64,000 nt of DNA from an uncultured Collinsella sp. (GCA_900542945.1 UQPI01000002.1:1-64000), one strand, 5' to 3'. Counted from the first letter of the stretch, positions 52,137 to 60,901 are shown. Numbers and translations: made by a program. The notes: generated by a model not told the origin, from the letters alone.

Positions 52137-53438
52137 ATGCAACGAGAGCTTATGAGTGAACTTATCGCTTGGAAATCAAGGGCGAATCGCAAACCTCTCT
52201 TGCTTAAGGGAGCCCGCCAGACAGGAAAGACTTGGCTTCTTAACGAATTCGCAAGCCAGCAGTATCGAAACGTCATTCGTTTTGACTTTATGCTCGAGCC
52301 GAGCACACGCTCGCTGTTCGATGGGGACCTCGACCCCAAGCGCATCATCTCCCAGATAGAGCTCCTACGTGGCCAAACCGTAACGCCGACAGACACGCTC
52401 ATCATCTTCGACGAGATCCAAGAGGCGCCACGCGGGATCACCTCGCTCAAGTACTTCAACGAGCTTGCACCCGAATACCACATCGTAGCAGCCGGTTCCT
52501 ATATGGGCCTCGCGCTCCGACGCGAAAACGAGTCATTTCCCGTCGGCAAAATCGACCAGCTCACCATGCGTCCCATGGGGTTTGCCGAGTTCGTTCGCGC
52601 CGTCGACGGCAACCCGCTCGCCGACGCCATCCTTGCCGCAGACATGAACCTTCTAGCAAACGTCACCGAAAAGCTCGTGCACTTGCTCAAGGAATACCTT
52701 GTTGTCGGTGGTATGCCCGAAGTTGTCTCCGCTTTCGCCGAGACACGCGACTTCATTGAAGCCCGAAGGCTTCAGCAGCAAATCATCGAGGCTTACGAAT
52801 CCGATTTTGGCAAACATGCACCCGCCCGCATCGTCGAGCGCATGAGGTTGGTTTGGAAATCCCTTCCCGGCCAGCTTGCCAAGGAGAACAAGAAGTTTGC
52901 CTATGGCGCCCTTCGCCCTGGAGCGCGCGCACGCGATTTTGAGGAAAGCCTCCAGTGGCTCACGGACTACGGAATCGTTCATAAGGTGCCACGTGTTTCC
53001 GCTCTAAAGGCACCGCTCTCGAGCTACGAAGACCTCTCGGGCTTCAAACTGTTCTGCATCGACACCGGCATCCTCGGAGCGCTCTCCGGTCTCTCTCCGG
53101 CCATCGTTCTTAACGGATCCGCTGTTTTTACCGAGTTCAAAGGTTCGCTGACCGAACAATACGTCGCGCAGGAGCTTTTGATCCAGGACAAAACTCCCGT
53201 GTATTGGTCCTCTACCTCTGGCAATGCCGAAACCGACTTTGCCATCGACCATGCGGGAACCGTGCTTCCGCTTGAGGTCAAGGCGGCAGAGAACCTTAAA
53301 GCGAAGAGTCTGAAAATAGCCTGCGAAAAATTCAAACTCGAGCGTTGCGTGAGGAGCTCTCTGGCGGCATATAGAGACGAGGACACGCTCGTCAATATTC
53401 CGCTTTGGGAAATTGGGCAAATCGACAAACTGGCATAA
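52137..53438 (+). CDS. AAA_14/DUF4143 ATPase (1)
   Basis: A 433-residue ATPase. The AAA_14 domain has Walker A GARQTGKTW and Walker B IIFDEIQEA, then HIVAAGSYMG and MRPMGFAEFVRA. The DUF4143 C-terminal domain has YLVVGGMPEVV, LTEQYVAQELL, and a PD-(D/E)XK-like end (VYWSSTSGNAETDFAID, LPLEVKAAENLKAKSL) with E, D and ExK positions kept. The function of this common family is unsettled. GGGAGG lies four bases before the ATG. It shares family and 33-bp repeat layout with 57234-58601. Confidence 0.88.
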   Translation: MQRELMSELIAWKSRANRKPLLLKGARQTGKTWLLNEFASQQYRNVIRFDFMLEPSTRSLFDGDLDPKRIISQIELLRGQTVTPTDTLIIFDEIQEAPRGITSLKYFNELAPEYHIVAAGSYMGLALRRENESFPVGKIDQLTMRPMGFAEFVRAVDGNPLADAILAADMNLLANVTEKLVHLLKEYLVVGGMPEVVSAFAETRDFIEARRLQQQIIEAYESDFGKHAPARIVERMRLVWKSLPGQLAKENKKFAYGALRPGARARDFEESLQWLTDYGIVHKVPRVSALKAPLSSYEDLSGFKLFCIDTGILGALSGLSPAIVLNGSAVFTEFKGSLTEQYVAQELLIQDKTPVYWSSTSGNAETDFAIDHAGTVLPLEVKAAENLKAKSLKIACEKFKLERCVRSSLAAYRDEDTLVNIPLWEIGQIDKLA

Positions 53439-53465
53439 AGGCTGCGGAGGCGCTCAGCAAGGACT

Positions 53466-53580
53466 GTCCCCAGGTGCCGGCAGAAAAAACGTCCCTAGGT
53501 GCCGGCTGTTGAGTTGCGGTGGAATAGGGACTGGTTGGGGCCCGAAAGGGCGATTTTAGTCCGCATTTCACCGCAACTCA
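53466..53580. repeat. AGGTGCCGGC direct repeats and GTTGCGGTG palindrome, copy 2
   Basis: GTCCCCAGGTGCCGGC and GTCCCTAGGTGCCGGC occur 25 bases apart. They are followed by TGAGTTGCGGTG (53510-53521), paired with CACCGCAACTCA (53569-53580), with inner stems GGACT/AGTCC and GCCC-GAAA-GGGC (a GNRA-type loop). The element lies between the ends of the convergent ATPase and ppx genes and may terminate both. Confidence 0.7.
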
Positions 53581-53591
53581 GAGGAAGACGG

Positions 53592-54593
53592 TTAAAGAGC
53601 ACTCAGGCTCGGGGTCCAGGCGATGGTGGGAGTCGCGCCGTCGAGAACCTCGTTGATGGTGGCGGCCATGCCGGCGAGCAAGCTGTTCTCGCTTACGGTG
53701 AGCGTGTCGTAGCCGCCGACTCGCATGAGCTCGCGAATCACCACGGCGCCTGCCAAGATCACGCCCGCGCGCTTGGGTTGCACGCCCGGCAACGCGGCGA
53801 TGCCCGCAACATCCAGCGCGGACATGCGCTCGATAGCGGCCGAAACCTGCTCCAGCGAAAGCTCGCGCAGGTGCACAAAGCTCGAATCATACGGCTCCAG
53901 CTCGTGAACGAGTGCCACGAGCGTAGTGACGGTACCACCCACCGCGACCAGGCGCTCGGCGCGCTCAAAGTCGACAGGCAGGCTCTCAAAATAGCCCGCA
54001 AACTGCTCGCCCGCCCAGTTGGCAGCGGCAGCAAGCTCGCCGTCCGCCGGCGGCAGCGCCGAGAAAAACCGCTCGGTCACGCGACGGCAACCGATGTCCA
54101 GCGAGCGCGTTCCCTCCAGAGCAAAGATGCCGCGCTCCGGTGCATAGACGCCCGTCGCGAGCTCCGTGGATCCGCCGCCCGAATCGGCAACGATGATGCG
54201 CTCGCCGGCAAAGTCGTGCGCCACGCCAAAAAACGTCAGGCGTGCCTCGACCTCGCCCGGAATCACCTGAGGCTCAAGCCCCAGATCGCGCAGGCCGTCC
54301 AGCAGCAGCGCGGCATTGGAGGCATCGCGCGCGGCGCTCGTGCACGTGGTGCAGATGCACGCGGCCCCAAAGGCACGGGCCTCGTCCACAAACATGCGAC
54401 ACGCAGCGAGCACGCGCTCAACGGCCGCCTCGCAAAAGCGCCCCGTCGCGTCCACGCCCTCGCCCAAGTCGGTAATCTCGGTATGCTTGGACGAGTCCAC
54501 GATCGTCCCGCCCTCGACCTGGGCCAACACCAGTCGCGACGACACCGTTCCCAGGTCAATCGCCGCCACCTTATATCGTTTGCAATTTGTCAT
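53592..54593 (-). CDS. ppx: exopolyphosphatase/guanosine pentaphosphatase family
   Basis: A 333-residue Ppx/GppA phosphatase that removes phosphate from polyphosphate or pppGpp. The actin-like fold is shown by AAIDLGTVSSRLVL (phosphate 1), CTTCTSAARDASN, VIPGEVEARLTFFG, IIVADSGGGSTELATG (phosphate 2) and LVAVGGTVTTLVAL. It is the short, N-terminal-only form without the HD domain. Ppx and GppA cannot be told apart by sight. It is 20 bases downstream of the divisome-like gene on the same strand. Confidence 0.9.
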   Translation of the reverse strand: MTNCKRYKVAAIDLGTVSSRLVLAQVEGGTIVDSSKHTEITDLGEGVDATGRFCEAAVERVLAACRMFVDEARAFGAACICTTCTSAARDASNAALLLDGLRDLGLEPQVIPGEVEARLTFFGVAHDFAGERIIVADSGGGSTELATGVYAPERGIFALEGTRSLDIGCRRVTERFFSALPPADGELAAAANWAGEQFAGYFESLPVDFERAERLVAVGGTVTTLVALVHELEPYDSSFVHLRELSLEQVSAAIERMSALDVAGIAALPGVQPKRAGVILAGAVVIRELMRVGGYDTLTVSENSLLAGMAATINEVLDGATPTIAWTPSLSAL

Positions 54594-54613
54594 TGCGGGC
54601 TCCCCTCCGGGCG

Positions 54614-55375
54614 CTATTTGCCGTTGGACACGACCGTCTGGCCCTCGACGCCGTTAAACCCAAACAGCATGTCGAGCGCCTGGATGTACCACGGCGCATC
54701 CTTACCGACTTCTTCGATTTCCTTGGCAACTTCGCTGGCCTTCTTGGCGTTCGACGACCTCTGGCTCGACGAGGCATCCGAATCGCCGTCCAGGCCCTGC
54801 ACTTCAATCCTCTTCTCGCCGGGCATCACCAGGCCCAGGTCCTCGGATGCCGCGTCCTTGATACCCTCCTCCGAGAGCAGCTTGTCGACGCTTTTTTGCA
54901 GCTCATCATTGTATTGCTGGCGAATCTCGACCTGCTTGGCCAAGATATCGCTCGAACGCTTTGCCACGTACAGATCGCGCACGGGGAAATACAGGCTCAC
55001 GAGCACCAGCGCCACCACGATACCGATAAACAGCGGACGCAGAGGGCCATGCGTAAAGTCATAGATCGCCTTGACAACCGCGTTGTCGTTGGCGTAATGC
55101 ATAAAGTCCGAGCCCGAAAGACGGTTCGAGGGCCTACTCGATTTGTCGTGTGCTTGAGTCGAGGGACGCGACGCATGCGACGAACGTGCCGGGCGCACCG
55201 GTCCATCTGCCAAGGTATTTGATTGAGCATTGGGGCGCGAGGTACTTGCCGGGCGCTGCGTGGAGCGGTCGGCGCCGGCATAAGCGGACCCACCGAGCTG
55301 CACCGTGCGCGCACGGCGAGGCGACGGCTCGCGCGAACCGGCGGAATAGTACCTGTTGTCGTAAATCTGATCCAT
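54614..55375 (-). CDS. septum formation initiator family protein (DivIC/FtsB-like)
   Basis: A 253-residue single-pass protein. About 120 disordered, Ser/Pro/Arg-rich cytoplasmic residues are followed by one membrane helix (PLFIGIVVALVLVSLYF). A short extracytoplasmic coiled coil follows (SSDILAKQVEIRQQYNDELQKSVDKLL), then EDLGLVMPGEKRIEV, the usual DivIC/FtsB end. A tail rich in Ser and Lys leads to a final hydrophobic patch. Such proteins join FtsL and FtsQ/DivIB at the division site. AAGG lies five bases before the ATG at 55375; the frame is open to 55516 but without a site. Confidence 0.87.
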   Translation of the reverse strand: MDQIYDNRYYSAGSREPSPRRARTVQLGGSAYAGADRSTQRPASTSRPNAQSNTLADGPVRPARSSHASRPSTQAHDKSSRPSNRLSGSDFMHYANDNAVVKAIYDFTHGPLRPLFIGIVVALVLVSLYFPVRDLYVAKRSSDILAKQVEIRQQYNDELQKSVDKLLSEEGIKDAASEDLGLVMPGEKRIEVQGLDGDSDASSSQRSSNAKKASEVAKEIEEVGKDAPWYIQALDMLFGFNGVEGQTVVSNGK

Positions 55376-55466
55376 GTGCGCCTTGTGCGGTTGAGGTTTG
55401 TTTGCGCTAAGTCCTTTAGTTATAGCACGAGCGCCTGCACCGCCTTCGCCAGCCTTTGCTCGACAT

Positions 55467-55498
55467 AAAAAAGGCGCTGAGCCGTATGGCCCAGCGCC
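55467..55498 (-). terminator. eno terminator
   Basis: GGCGCTGAGCC pairs with GGCCCAGCGCC (one mismatch) around a four-base loop. Leftward the stem is followed by six T. It lies about 70 bases after the eno stop and ends transcription before the DivIC/FtsB-like gene. Confidence 0.85.
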
Positions 55499-55570
55499 CA
55501 TGGCGCTTTGCAGCATCCAGTCAAGGCGGGACGGAACCGAGTCAGCCTCCCCCTCGCCAAATTCGCCCGT

Positions 55571-56860
55571 TTAGCGAATGTTGTAAAACGCGGCCTTGCC
55601 GGCATAGCGCGCGCTGCCCTCGAGCTCGTCCTCGATGCGGATGAGCTGGTTGTACTTGGCGATACGGTCGCTGCGGCACGGGGCGCCCGACTTGATCTGA
55701 CCGGCGTTGACGCCCACGACCAGGTCGGCGATCGTGGAGTCCTCGGTCTCGCCGGAGCGGTGGCTCACGATGCAAGCGTAGCCCGCCTCCTTGGCGGTCT
55801 CGATAGCCTCGAGCGACTCGGTGAGCGTGCCAATCTGGTTGACCTTGACAAGGATCGCGTTGGCGGCACCCAGCTCGATGCCCTTCTTGAGGCGCTCGGT
55901 GTTGGTGACGAACAGGTCATCGCCCACCAGCTGCACCTTGTTGCCAATGCGACGGGTGAGCTCAACCCAGCCGTCCCAGTCCTCCTCGGCCATGCCGTCC
56001 TCGATGGAGATGATGGGATAGGTGTCGACGAGCTTCTCCCAGTAATCAACCATCTGGGCGCTCGTGTACTCAACACCCTCGCCCTTGAGCTCGTACATGC
56101 CGGTCTCGGCGTTGTAGAACTCGGTCGAGGCCGGATCCATGGCGTACATGAAGTCGACGCCGGGCGTAAAGCCGGCCTTCTCCACGGCCTTGGTGATGTA
56201 CTCGAACGGCTCGGCGTTGGTCTTGAGGTTGGGCGCAAAGCCGCCCTCGTCGCCCACGCCGCCGCCCAGGCCTGCCTCGTGCAGCACGCCCTTGAGGGTG
56301 TGGTAGACCTCAGCGCACCAACGCAGGCCCTCGGCAAAGCTCGGGGCGCCCACCGGCATAATCATGAACTCCTGGAAGTCAACGTTATTGTCGGCATGCA
56401 CGCCGCCGTTGAGGATGTTCATCATGGGCGTGGGCAGCAGGTGGGCGTTGGCGCCACCCAGGTACTGATACAGCGACAGGCCCGCCGACTCGGCAGCGGC
56501 GCGGGCGACGGCCAGCGATACGCCCAGGATGGCGTTGGCGCCGAGCTTGGTCTTGTTGGGCGTACCGTCGGCGGCAATCAGTGCGGCATCGACGGCACGC
56601 TGGTCGAAGGCATCGAGGCCCACGACGGCGTTGGCGCACTCGTTGTTGACGTGCTCGACGGCCTGCGAAACGCCCTTGCCCAGGTAGCGGCCCTTGTCGC
56701 CGTCGCGCAGCTCGCAAGCTTCGAAAGCGCCGGTCGAAGCGCCCGAAGGCACCATCGCGCGACCGAAGCTGCCGTCCTCGAGCACGACCTCGACCTCGAC
56801 GGTGGGGTTGCCGCGGCTGTCGAGCACTTCACGACCGTAGACGTCCAAAATGTCACTCAT
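55571..56860 (-). CDS. eno: enolase
   Basis: A 429-residue phosphopyruvate hydratase converting 2-phosphoglycerate to phosphoenolpyruvate in glycolysis. All signatures are present: VYGREVLDSRGNPTVEVEV, PSGASTGAFEACELRDGD, GGVHADNNVDFQEFMIMPVG, VGDEGGFAPNL, SIEDGMAEEDWDGW, LVGDDLFVTN, LVKVNQIGTLTE, SHRSGETEDSTIADL and KSGAPCRSDRIAKYNQL. GAGGGAG precedes the ATG. It is transcribed alone. The 373-base gap upstream to 57233 holds only the repeats before the next gene. Confidence 0.99.
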   Translation of the reverse strand: MSDILDVYGREVLDSRGNPTVEVEVVLEDGSFGRAMVPSGASTGAFEACELRDGDKGRYLGKGVSQAVEHVNNECANAVVGLDAFDQRAVDAALIAADGTPNKTKLGANAILGVSLAVARAAAESAGLSLYQYLGGANAHLLPTPMMNILNGGVHADNNVDFQEFMIMPVGAPSFAEGLRWCAEVYHTLKGVLHEAGLGGGVGDEGGFAPNLKTNAEPFEYITKAVEKAGFTPGVDFMYAMDPASTEFYNAETGMYELKGEGVEYTSAQMVDYWEKLVDTYPIISIEDGMAEEDWDGWVELTRRIGNKVQLVGDDLFVTNTERLKKGIELGAANAILVKVNQIGTLTESLEAIETAKEAGYACIVSHRSGETEDSTIADLVVGVNAGQIKSGAPCRSDRIAKYNQLIRIEDELEGSARYAGKAAFYNIR

Positions 56861-57139
56861 GTTGTCTCCCTCTCACTTGGAAACGGGTTGAATGCTTGGC
56901 GACACGGCATTGCGCCAATGTGGCGCTTTGGTTTGCAAGTTAGCCTTGTCGCACTTTTTGCATTATGCCCTAAGTTAGCCAATGGATACATATGAATTGG
57001 AGAAATCATTCTTTAGGGCCCTTGTTTTTACACCAGGCATTCATCTCTAGAGGTCCTCTCCATTAAAATCTCCAATCCGCATTCCGTTTTTACCCGACTT
57101 GCGAATGTAAGAGCCAATAATGTTCTTCACATCGTGCAA

Positions 57140-57223
57140 AGTTCTGGATATCGTGCAAATCTAAGGGTCTGAAGTTCTGGATATCGTTCATAATCAGGTA
57201 ATAAAAGTTCTGGATATCGTGCA
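57140..57223 (+). repeat. 33-bp-period direct repeats upstream of second ATPase gene
   Basis: AGTTCTGGATATCGTGCA occurs at 57140-57157, 57173-57190 (one change, GTT for GTG) and 57206-57223, exactly 33 bp apart. A half unit (CATCGTGCAAA) lies at about 57130. The last copy runs up to the ribosome-binding site of the ATPase gene. Each copy contains a GATATC hexamer. Confidence 0.85.
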
Positions 57224-57233
57224 CGAGGTAACC

Positions 57234-58601
57234 ATGCTTAAACGCAAAGCCTATGACACACTACTAAAATGGAAGCATGAAAGCGCTGGTAAAACAGCAC
57301 TTCTTATTGAAGGAGCCCGCCGCGTCGGCAAGAGCACGCTTGCCCGCGCGTTGGGAGAAACCGAATACAAGTCCTGCCTTGTCATTGATTTCTTTCAAGC
57401 ACCTGCCGAAGTTAAGCAATATTTTGAGGACTATCGCACTGACTTCGACTCGCTCTTCCTCTATCTCTCGGTTTTCTATAACGTCAAACTCTATGAACAC
57501 GAGACGCTTATCGTCTTTGACGAGGTCCAGATGTACCCGCAAGCACGCGGACTCATCAAGTATCTCGTTGCAGACGGACGTTACGACTACATCGAAACTG
57601 GATCCCTGCTCAGCATCAAGCAGAACATTAAAGATATCGTCATCCCGTCCGAGGAAGAGTTTTTGGAACTTGAGCCCCTCGACTTTGAGGAGTTCCTCTG
57701 GGGCATGGACGAAAAGGGGCTGGCCGATCTCATTCGCATGAGCTTTAGCAAAATGAAGCCGCTCCCCGATGCCCTACATCGCAGAGCGCTCTCCCTTATG
57801 CGCGAATACATGCTCGTAGGCGGCATGCCTGAGCCGGTATCCATCTATGTTGAACAGCGCGCTTTTGCGCCCGTCGACGCATCGAAACGCCGAATCGTCC
57901 AGCTCTATCGCAACGATATCTCTCGTTTTGCAACCGGTTACGAATTCAAAGTCGTCTCCGTACTCGATGGCATCCCGGGTCAACTCTCTAGGCACGAAAA
58001 GCGATTCAAGCTTTCCTCACTTGATAAAAACGCGCGCATGCGCACCTACGAAGAAGCCTTCTTTTGGCTGGCAGACGCGCGAATTGCCAATATCTGCTAT
58101 GCCGCAAGCGAGCCGAGCGTGGGCCTTTCACTCAGCATGGGGCAAACAGCACTCAAGTGCTACATGGCAGACACCGGCCTGCTTGTAACGCTTGCCTTCT
58201 CTGACAACAACGATACCGATGAAGACGTTTACAGGGCCGTGCTTCGCGGCGACATCGGATTGAACGAAGGAATGCTTACCGAAAACTACGTTGCCCAATC
58301 TCTAAAGGCCAATGGACACAGGCTCTTCTTTTATTCCCAAAGCGGAAAGAAAGAGGGGGAGGAGCGCATGGAAATCGACTTCCTCGTTACTCGACCCTAT
58401 GTCAATGCCGCCGGAAAGCCACGCATCAGCCCCATCGAAGTTAAGTCGCCACGCAGATACGGAACCATCTCCCTCGACCGATTCCGCGCGCGCTTTAACA
58501 AGAAAATTGGGACGGCTTACGTGTTGCACCCTAAACAACTCGAGTGGGATGCCAAAGCGCAGCTGGCACATCTTCCGTTGTATATGGCTTTTTGCTTGTA
58601 G
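57234..58601 (+). CDS. AAA_14/DUF4143 ATPase (2)
   Basis: A 455-residue ATPase of the same family as the gene at 52137. It has Walker A GARRVGKST, Walker B VFDEVQMYP, YIETGSLLSI, LDFEEFLWGMDE, YMLVGGMPEPV, LTENYVAQSL and an end with MEIDFLV and SPIEVKSPRRYG (D...ExK, nuclease-like). GAGGT lies four bases before the ATG at 57234. It is less A+T-rich than the island but has an A+T-rich promoter. The two ATPases are only moderately similar, so they were probably acquired separately. Confidence 0.87.
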   Translation: MLKRKAYDTLLKWKHESAGKTALLIEGARRVGKSTLARALGETEYKSCLVIDFFQAPAEVKQYFEDYRTDFDSLFLYLSVFYNVKLYEHETLIVFDEVQMYPQARGLIKYLVADGRYDYIETGSLLSIKQNIKDIVIPSEEEFLELEPLDFEEFLWGMDEKGLADLIRMSFSKMKPLPDALHRRALSLMREYMLVGGMPEPVSIYVEQRAFAPVDASKRRIVQLYRNDISRFATGYEFKVVSVLDGIPGQLSRHEKRFKLSSLDKNARMRTYEEAFFWLADARIANICYAASEPSVGLSLSMGQTALKCYMADTGLLVTLAFSDNNDTDEDVYRAVLRGDIGLNEGMLTENYVAQSLKANGHRLFFYSQSGKKEGEERMEIDFLVTRPYVNAAGKPRISPIEVKSPRRYGTISLDRFRARFNKKIGTAYVLHPKQLEWDAKAQLAHLPLYMAFCL

Positions 58602-58640
58602 AGACTTCTCTACGAATGGATGCCGTGAGAGACGCAGGTC

Positions 58641-59501
58641 TCACTCGCTTGCTTTTGCTTGGTCCCACAGGTCGTTGAGTTGAGCGGTTGAGCAGGCGGC
58701 GAGGTCATCGCCCGCCTCGCGCGCAGCAGCCTCCATCGCAGCCCAGCGACGGCGGAACTTGGCCGTGCTCGCGCGTAGAGCGCTCTCGGCGTCGATGCCC
58801 TCTTTGCGCGCAACGTTGACCAGGGCAAAGAGCAGGTCGCCAAACTCCATCTCGCGCTCGGGCGAGCCGGGCTCCTCGGCCTCAAACTCAGCGCGCTCCT
58901 CGGCAACCTCGTCCCATACGTCCTGAACCGTCTCCCACTCAAAGCCCACGGCAGCCGCCTTGCGCGACACCTTCTGGGCCTGCATCAGCGCCGGCAGATG
59001 CGTGGGCACGCCGTCGAGCAGGCCCTCGGGCGCAGCCTCGCCTGCTGCCACGGCCTTGTCCTTGGCAGCCTTCTCGGCAAGCTTGACCTCGTCCCAAATC
59101 TTGAGCACCTCGTCGGAGCTCCCGGCATCCGCATCGCCAAACACGTGTGGGTGGCGGCGGATGAGCTTGGCATCGATATCGCGCGCCACGTCGACCAGCG
59201 TAAACTCGCCGGCGTCAGCCGCAATCTGCGCATGCAGTACGACCTGCATGAGCACGTCGCCGAGCTCCTCGCGCAGATGCGTCACGTCGTCCGCCTCGAT
59301 GCAATCGAGCGCCTCGTAGGCTTCCTCGATCATGTTCTTGCCAATGCTGCGGTGCGTCTGCTCACGGTCCCATGGGCAGCCGTCGGGCTGACGCAGGCGC
59401 CAGATGGTCTGCACCAGATGCTGCAGCTCGGCCGACGCGTCGACCAGCGTGGACAGATCGCGCGAGCCCTCGGCATTTTGCTGAGCCATATGCTCGGACA
59501 T
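58641..59501 (-). CDS. mazG: nucleoside triphosphate pyrophosphohydrolase MazG
   Basis: A 286-residue two-domain MazG that hydrolyses NTPs and dNTPs to monophosphates. The first domain contains GCPWDREQTHRSI, EEAYEALDCIE and LREELGDVLMQVVLHAQIA (the E-E...E-x-x-D metal pattern). The second has FGDLLFALVNVARKEGIDAESALR. A GGAGGAG site precedes the ATG, two bases after the YfcE-like stop, so they are co-transcribed. Confidence 0.95.
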   Translation of the reverse strand: MSEHMAQQNAEGSRDLSTLVDASAELQHLVQTIWRLRQPDGCPWDREQTHRSIGKNMIEEAYEALDCIEADDVTHLREELGDVLMQVVLHAQIAADAGEFTLVDVARDIDAKLIRRHPHVFGDADAGSSDEVLKIWDEVKLAEKAAKDKAVAAGEAAPEGLLDGVPTHLPALMQAQKVSRKAAAVGFEWETVQDVWDEVAEERAEFEAEEPGSPEREMEFGDLLFALVNVARKEGIDAESALRASTAKFRRRWAAMEAAAREAGDDLAACSTAQLNDLWDQAKASE

Positions 59502-59503
59502 GG

Positions 59504-60052
59504 TTACTCCTCCTCCAGGATCACGTGGCGGAACGCGCCGCCCTCGTAGATACCGTAGCTGTGCGTGCCGTCTTTGGGAATGCTCACGCTACCGGGATTG
59601 AAGAGCCACAGGCCCGGGTGCGTCGCGCTCGCTTCGTTGACCTTAATGTGCGTATGGCCGTAGACGAGCGCGGAGCCCTCGGGCAGCACGGGCGCATGGT
59701 CGACGCTGTTGTGCATGCCGGCGCCAAAGACGTGGCCGTGCGTCAGGAACAGCTCGCGGCCGGTCTCGTCAAACAGGGTGGCGTAGTCGGCCATGACGGG
59801 AAAGTCGAGCACCATCTGGTCGACCTCGGCGTCGCAGTTGCCGCGGACGGCAATGATGCGGTCGGCCAGGGCGTTGAGCAGCGGAATCACGCGCTTGGGG
59901 GCGTAGTCGCGCGGCAGGTCGTTGCGCGGGCCGTGGTAGAGCAGGTCGCCCAGCAGCACGATGCGGTCGGGCCGCTCGGATTCGATGGCAGTGCACAGGC
60001 GCTCGGCCCAGTATGCCGAGCCGTGGATGTCGGAAGCGATGAGGTATTTCAT
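59504..60052 (-). CDS. yfcE: YfcE-type phosphodiesterase
   Basis: A 182-residue metallophosphoesterase with ASDIHGSA, LGDLLYHG, VRGNCDAEVDQM, LTHGHVFGAG and VYGHTHIK, the order of the YfcE/MJ0936 group. These act on phosphodiesters in vitro with two metal ions; the physiological substrate is unclear. AAAGGA precedes the ATG. It lies between the LarC-like gene and mazG in one operon. Confidence 0.9.
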   Translation of the reverse strand: MKYLIASDIHGSAYWAERLCTAIESERPDRIVLLGDLLYHGPRNDLPRDYAPKRVIPLLNALADRIIAVRGNCDAEVDQMVLDFPVMADYATLFDETGRELFLTHGHVFGAGMHNSVDHAPVLPEGSALVYGHTHIKVNEASATHPGLWLFNPGSVSIPKDGTHSYGIYEGGAFRHVILEEE

Positions 60053-60106
60053 GGTGGTCCTTTCGGGTGGGGTTGATGGGTTGGGCGCGGCGTGTCGTCG
60101 ACCGTG

Positions 60107-60592
60107 TTACTCAAATCGCAGTGCCGAGGCTTGTGCCGCCTGCATCACGCGCTGGAGCGGCACGTCATGTTCGCGGGCAAGACGGGCGCAATCCTCGTAC
60201 TCGGGAGCCGCGCGCTCGCTGCCGTCGGGCAGGGTCGCCACCTTAACGGATACCTCGCCCCAAGGCGTTGTCACCTGCTCGAATCGGCGCGGCAGGCAAA
60301 CGCGTTCCATCACCTGGCGACGAACAGCGTTGGTCGTGGTTTCCAAAAAGATGATCGTCTGCAGGCGGTCAATGTCCTCACGGGCGCAGATTACCTGCAA
60401 CTGCCATCCGGGGCGGCCCTTTTTGCAGTAGAGGGGCAGCCAGTGCACCTCGCGGGCGCCGGCCTCGCGCAGGCGGTCAGCGGCGTAGGCGAGCACCTCG
60501 GGCGACGCGTCATCGATGTCGCACTCCAGCTTGACGATGGTCTCGGGCGCATCGGTCTCGCGGGACAGCGGAGATGTACTTCCACGTTGCAT
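60107..60592 (-). CDS. LarC C-terminal domain protein (nickel insertion, LarC2-like)
   Basis: A 161-residue protein matching only the C-terminal part of LarC (DUF111), which completes the nickel-pincer cofactor of lactate racemase. Key segments are VKLECDIDDASPEVLAYAADRLREAGAREV, LPLYCKKGRPGWQLQVIC and IFLETTTNAVRRQVMERVCLPR. In many bacteria LarC is made from larC1 and larC2 by a frameshift; no larC1 frame is found upstream here. The ATG at 60592 has AAAGGA 11 bases upstream, rather far. It may be a stand-alone domain or a remnant. Confidence 0.8.
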   Translation of the reverse strand: MQRGSTSPLSRETDAPETIVKLECDIDDASPEVLAYAADRLREAGAREVHWLPLYCKKGRPGWQLQVICAREDIDRLQTIIFLETTTNAVRRQVMERVCLPRRFEQVTTPWGEVSVKVATLPDGSERAAPEYEDCARLAREHDVPLQRVMQAAQASALRFE

Positions 60593-60704
60593 ACGGTCCG
60601 AATCCTTTCCGCACGGGCTCGTTTTATTCACCCAAACGCTAGCACATCGGACGTGGCACAGGCGTGACTTTCGTCCGTCGCCGCCCCTCGCCCCCATCCA
60701 AACA

Positions 60705-60759
60705 TGTACATCAGCCTCCAAACATGTCATTTTTTGCAGCTTTTGGAGGCTGATGTACA
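60705..60759. repeat. 18-bp perfect inverted repeat
   Basis: TGTACATCAGCCTCCAAA (60705-60722) and its exact complement (60742-60759) are separated by 19 bases. It lies in the 309-base gap between the LarC2-like gene and the PHP gene, which holds nothing else. It could be a leader hairpin or operator for the leftward operon. T-rich sequence in the loop argues against a simple terminator. Confidence 0.6.
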
Positions 60760-60901
60760 CGTTTTGAAAACGCAAACGGGACGGCTCTCCAACCTCATGC
60801 GCCGCCTGCCCTTTCCAGTCGGTTTCGACTTGCAGCGTTCCCGCCGCGCCGAGGCTGCGCCATTACAATGAAGCGGATTCGCTTGACGCAAAGGAGCCGC
60901 C

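Noticed and set aside
57140..57223. Replication-origin iterons
   Set aside because: There is no replication initiator gene nearby and the location is chromosomal between eno and an ATPase gene. The repeats fit a promoter-proximal operator better.
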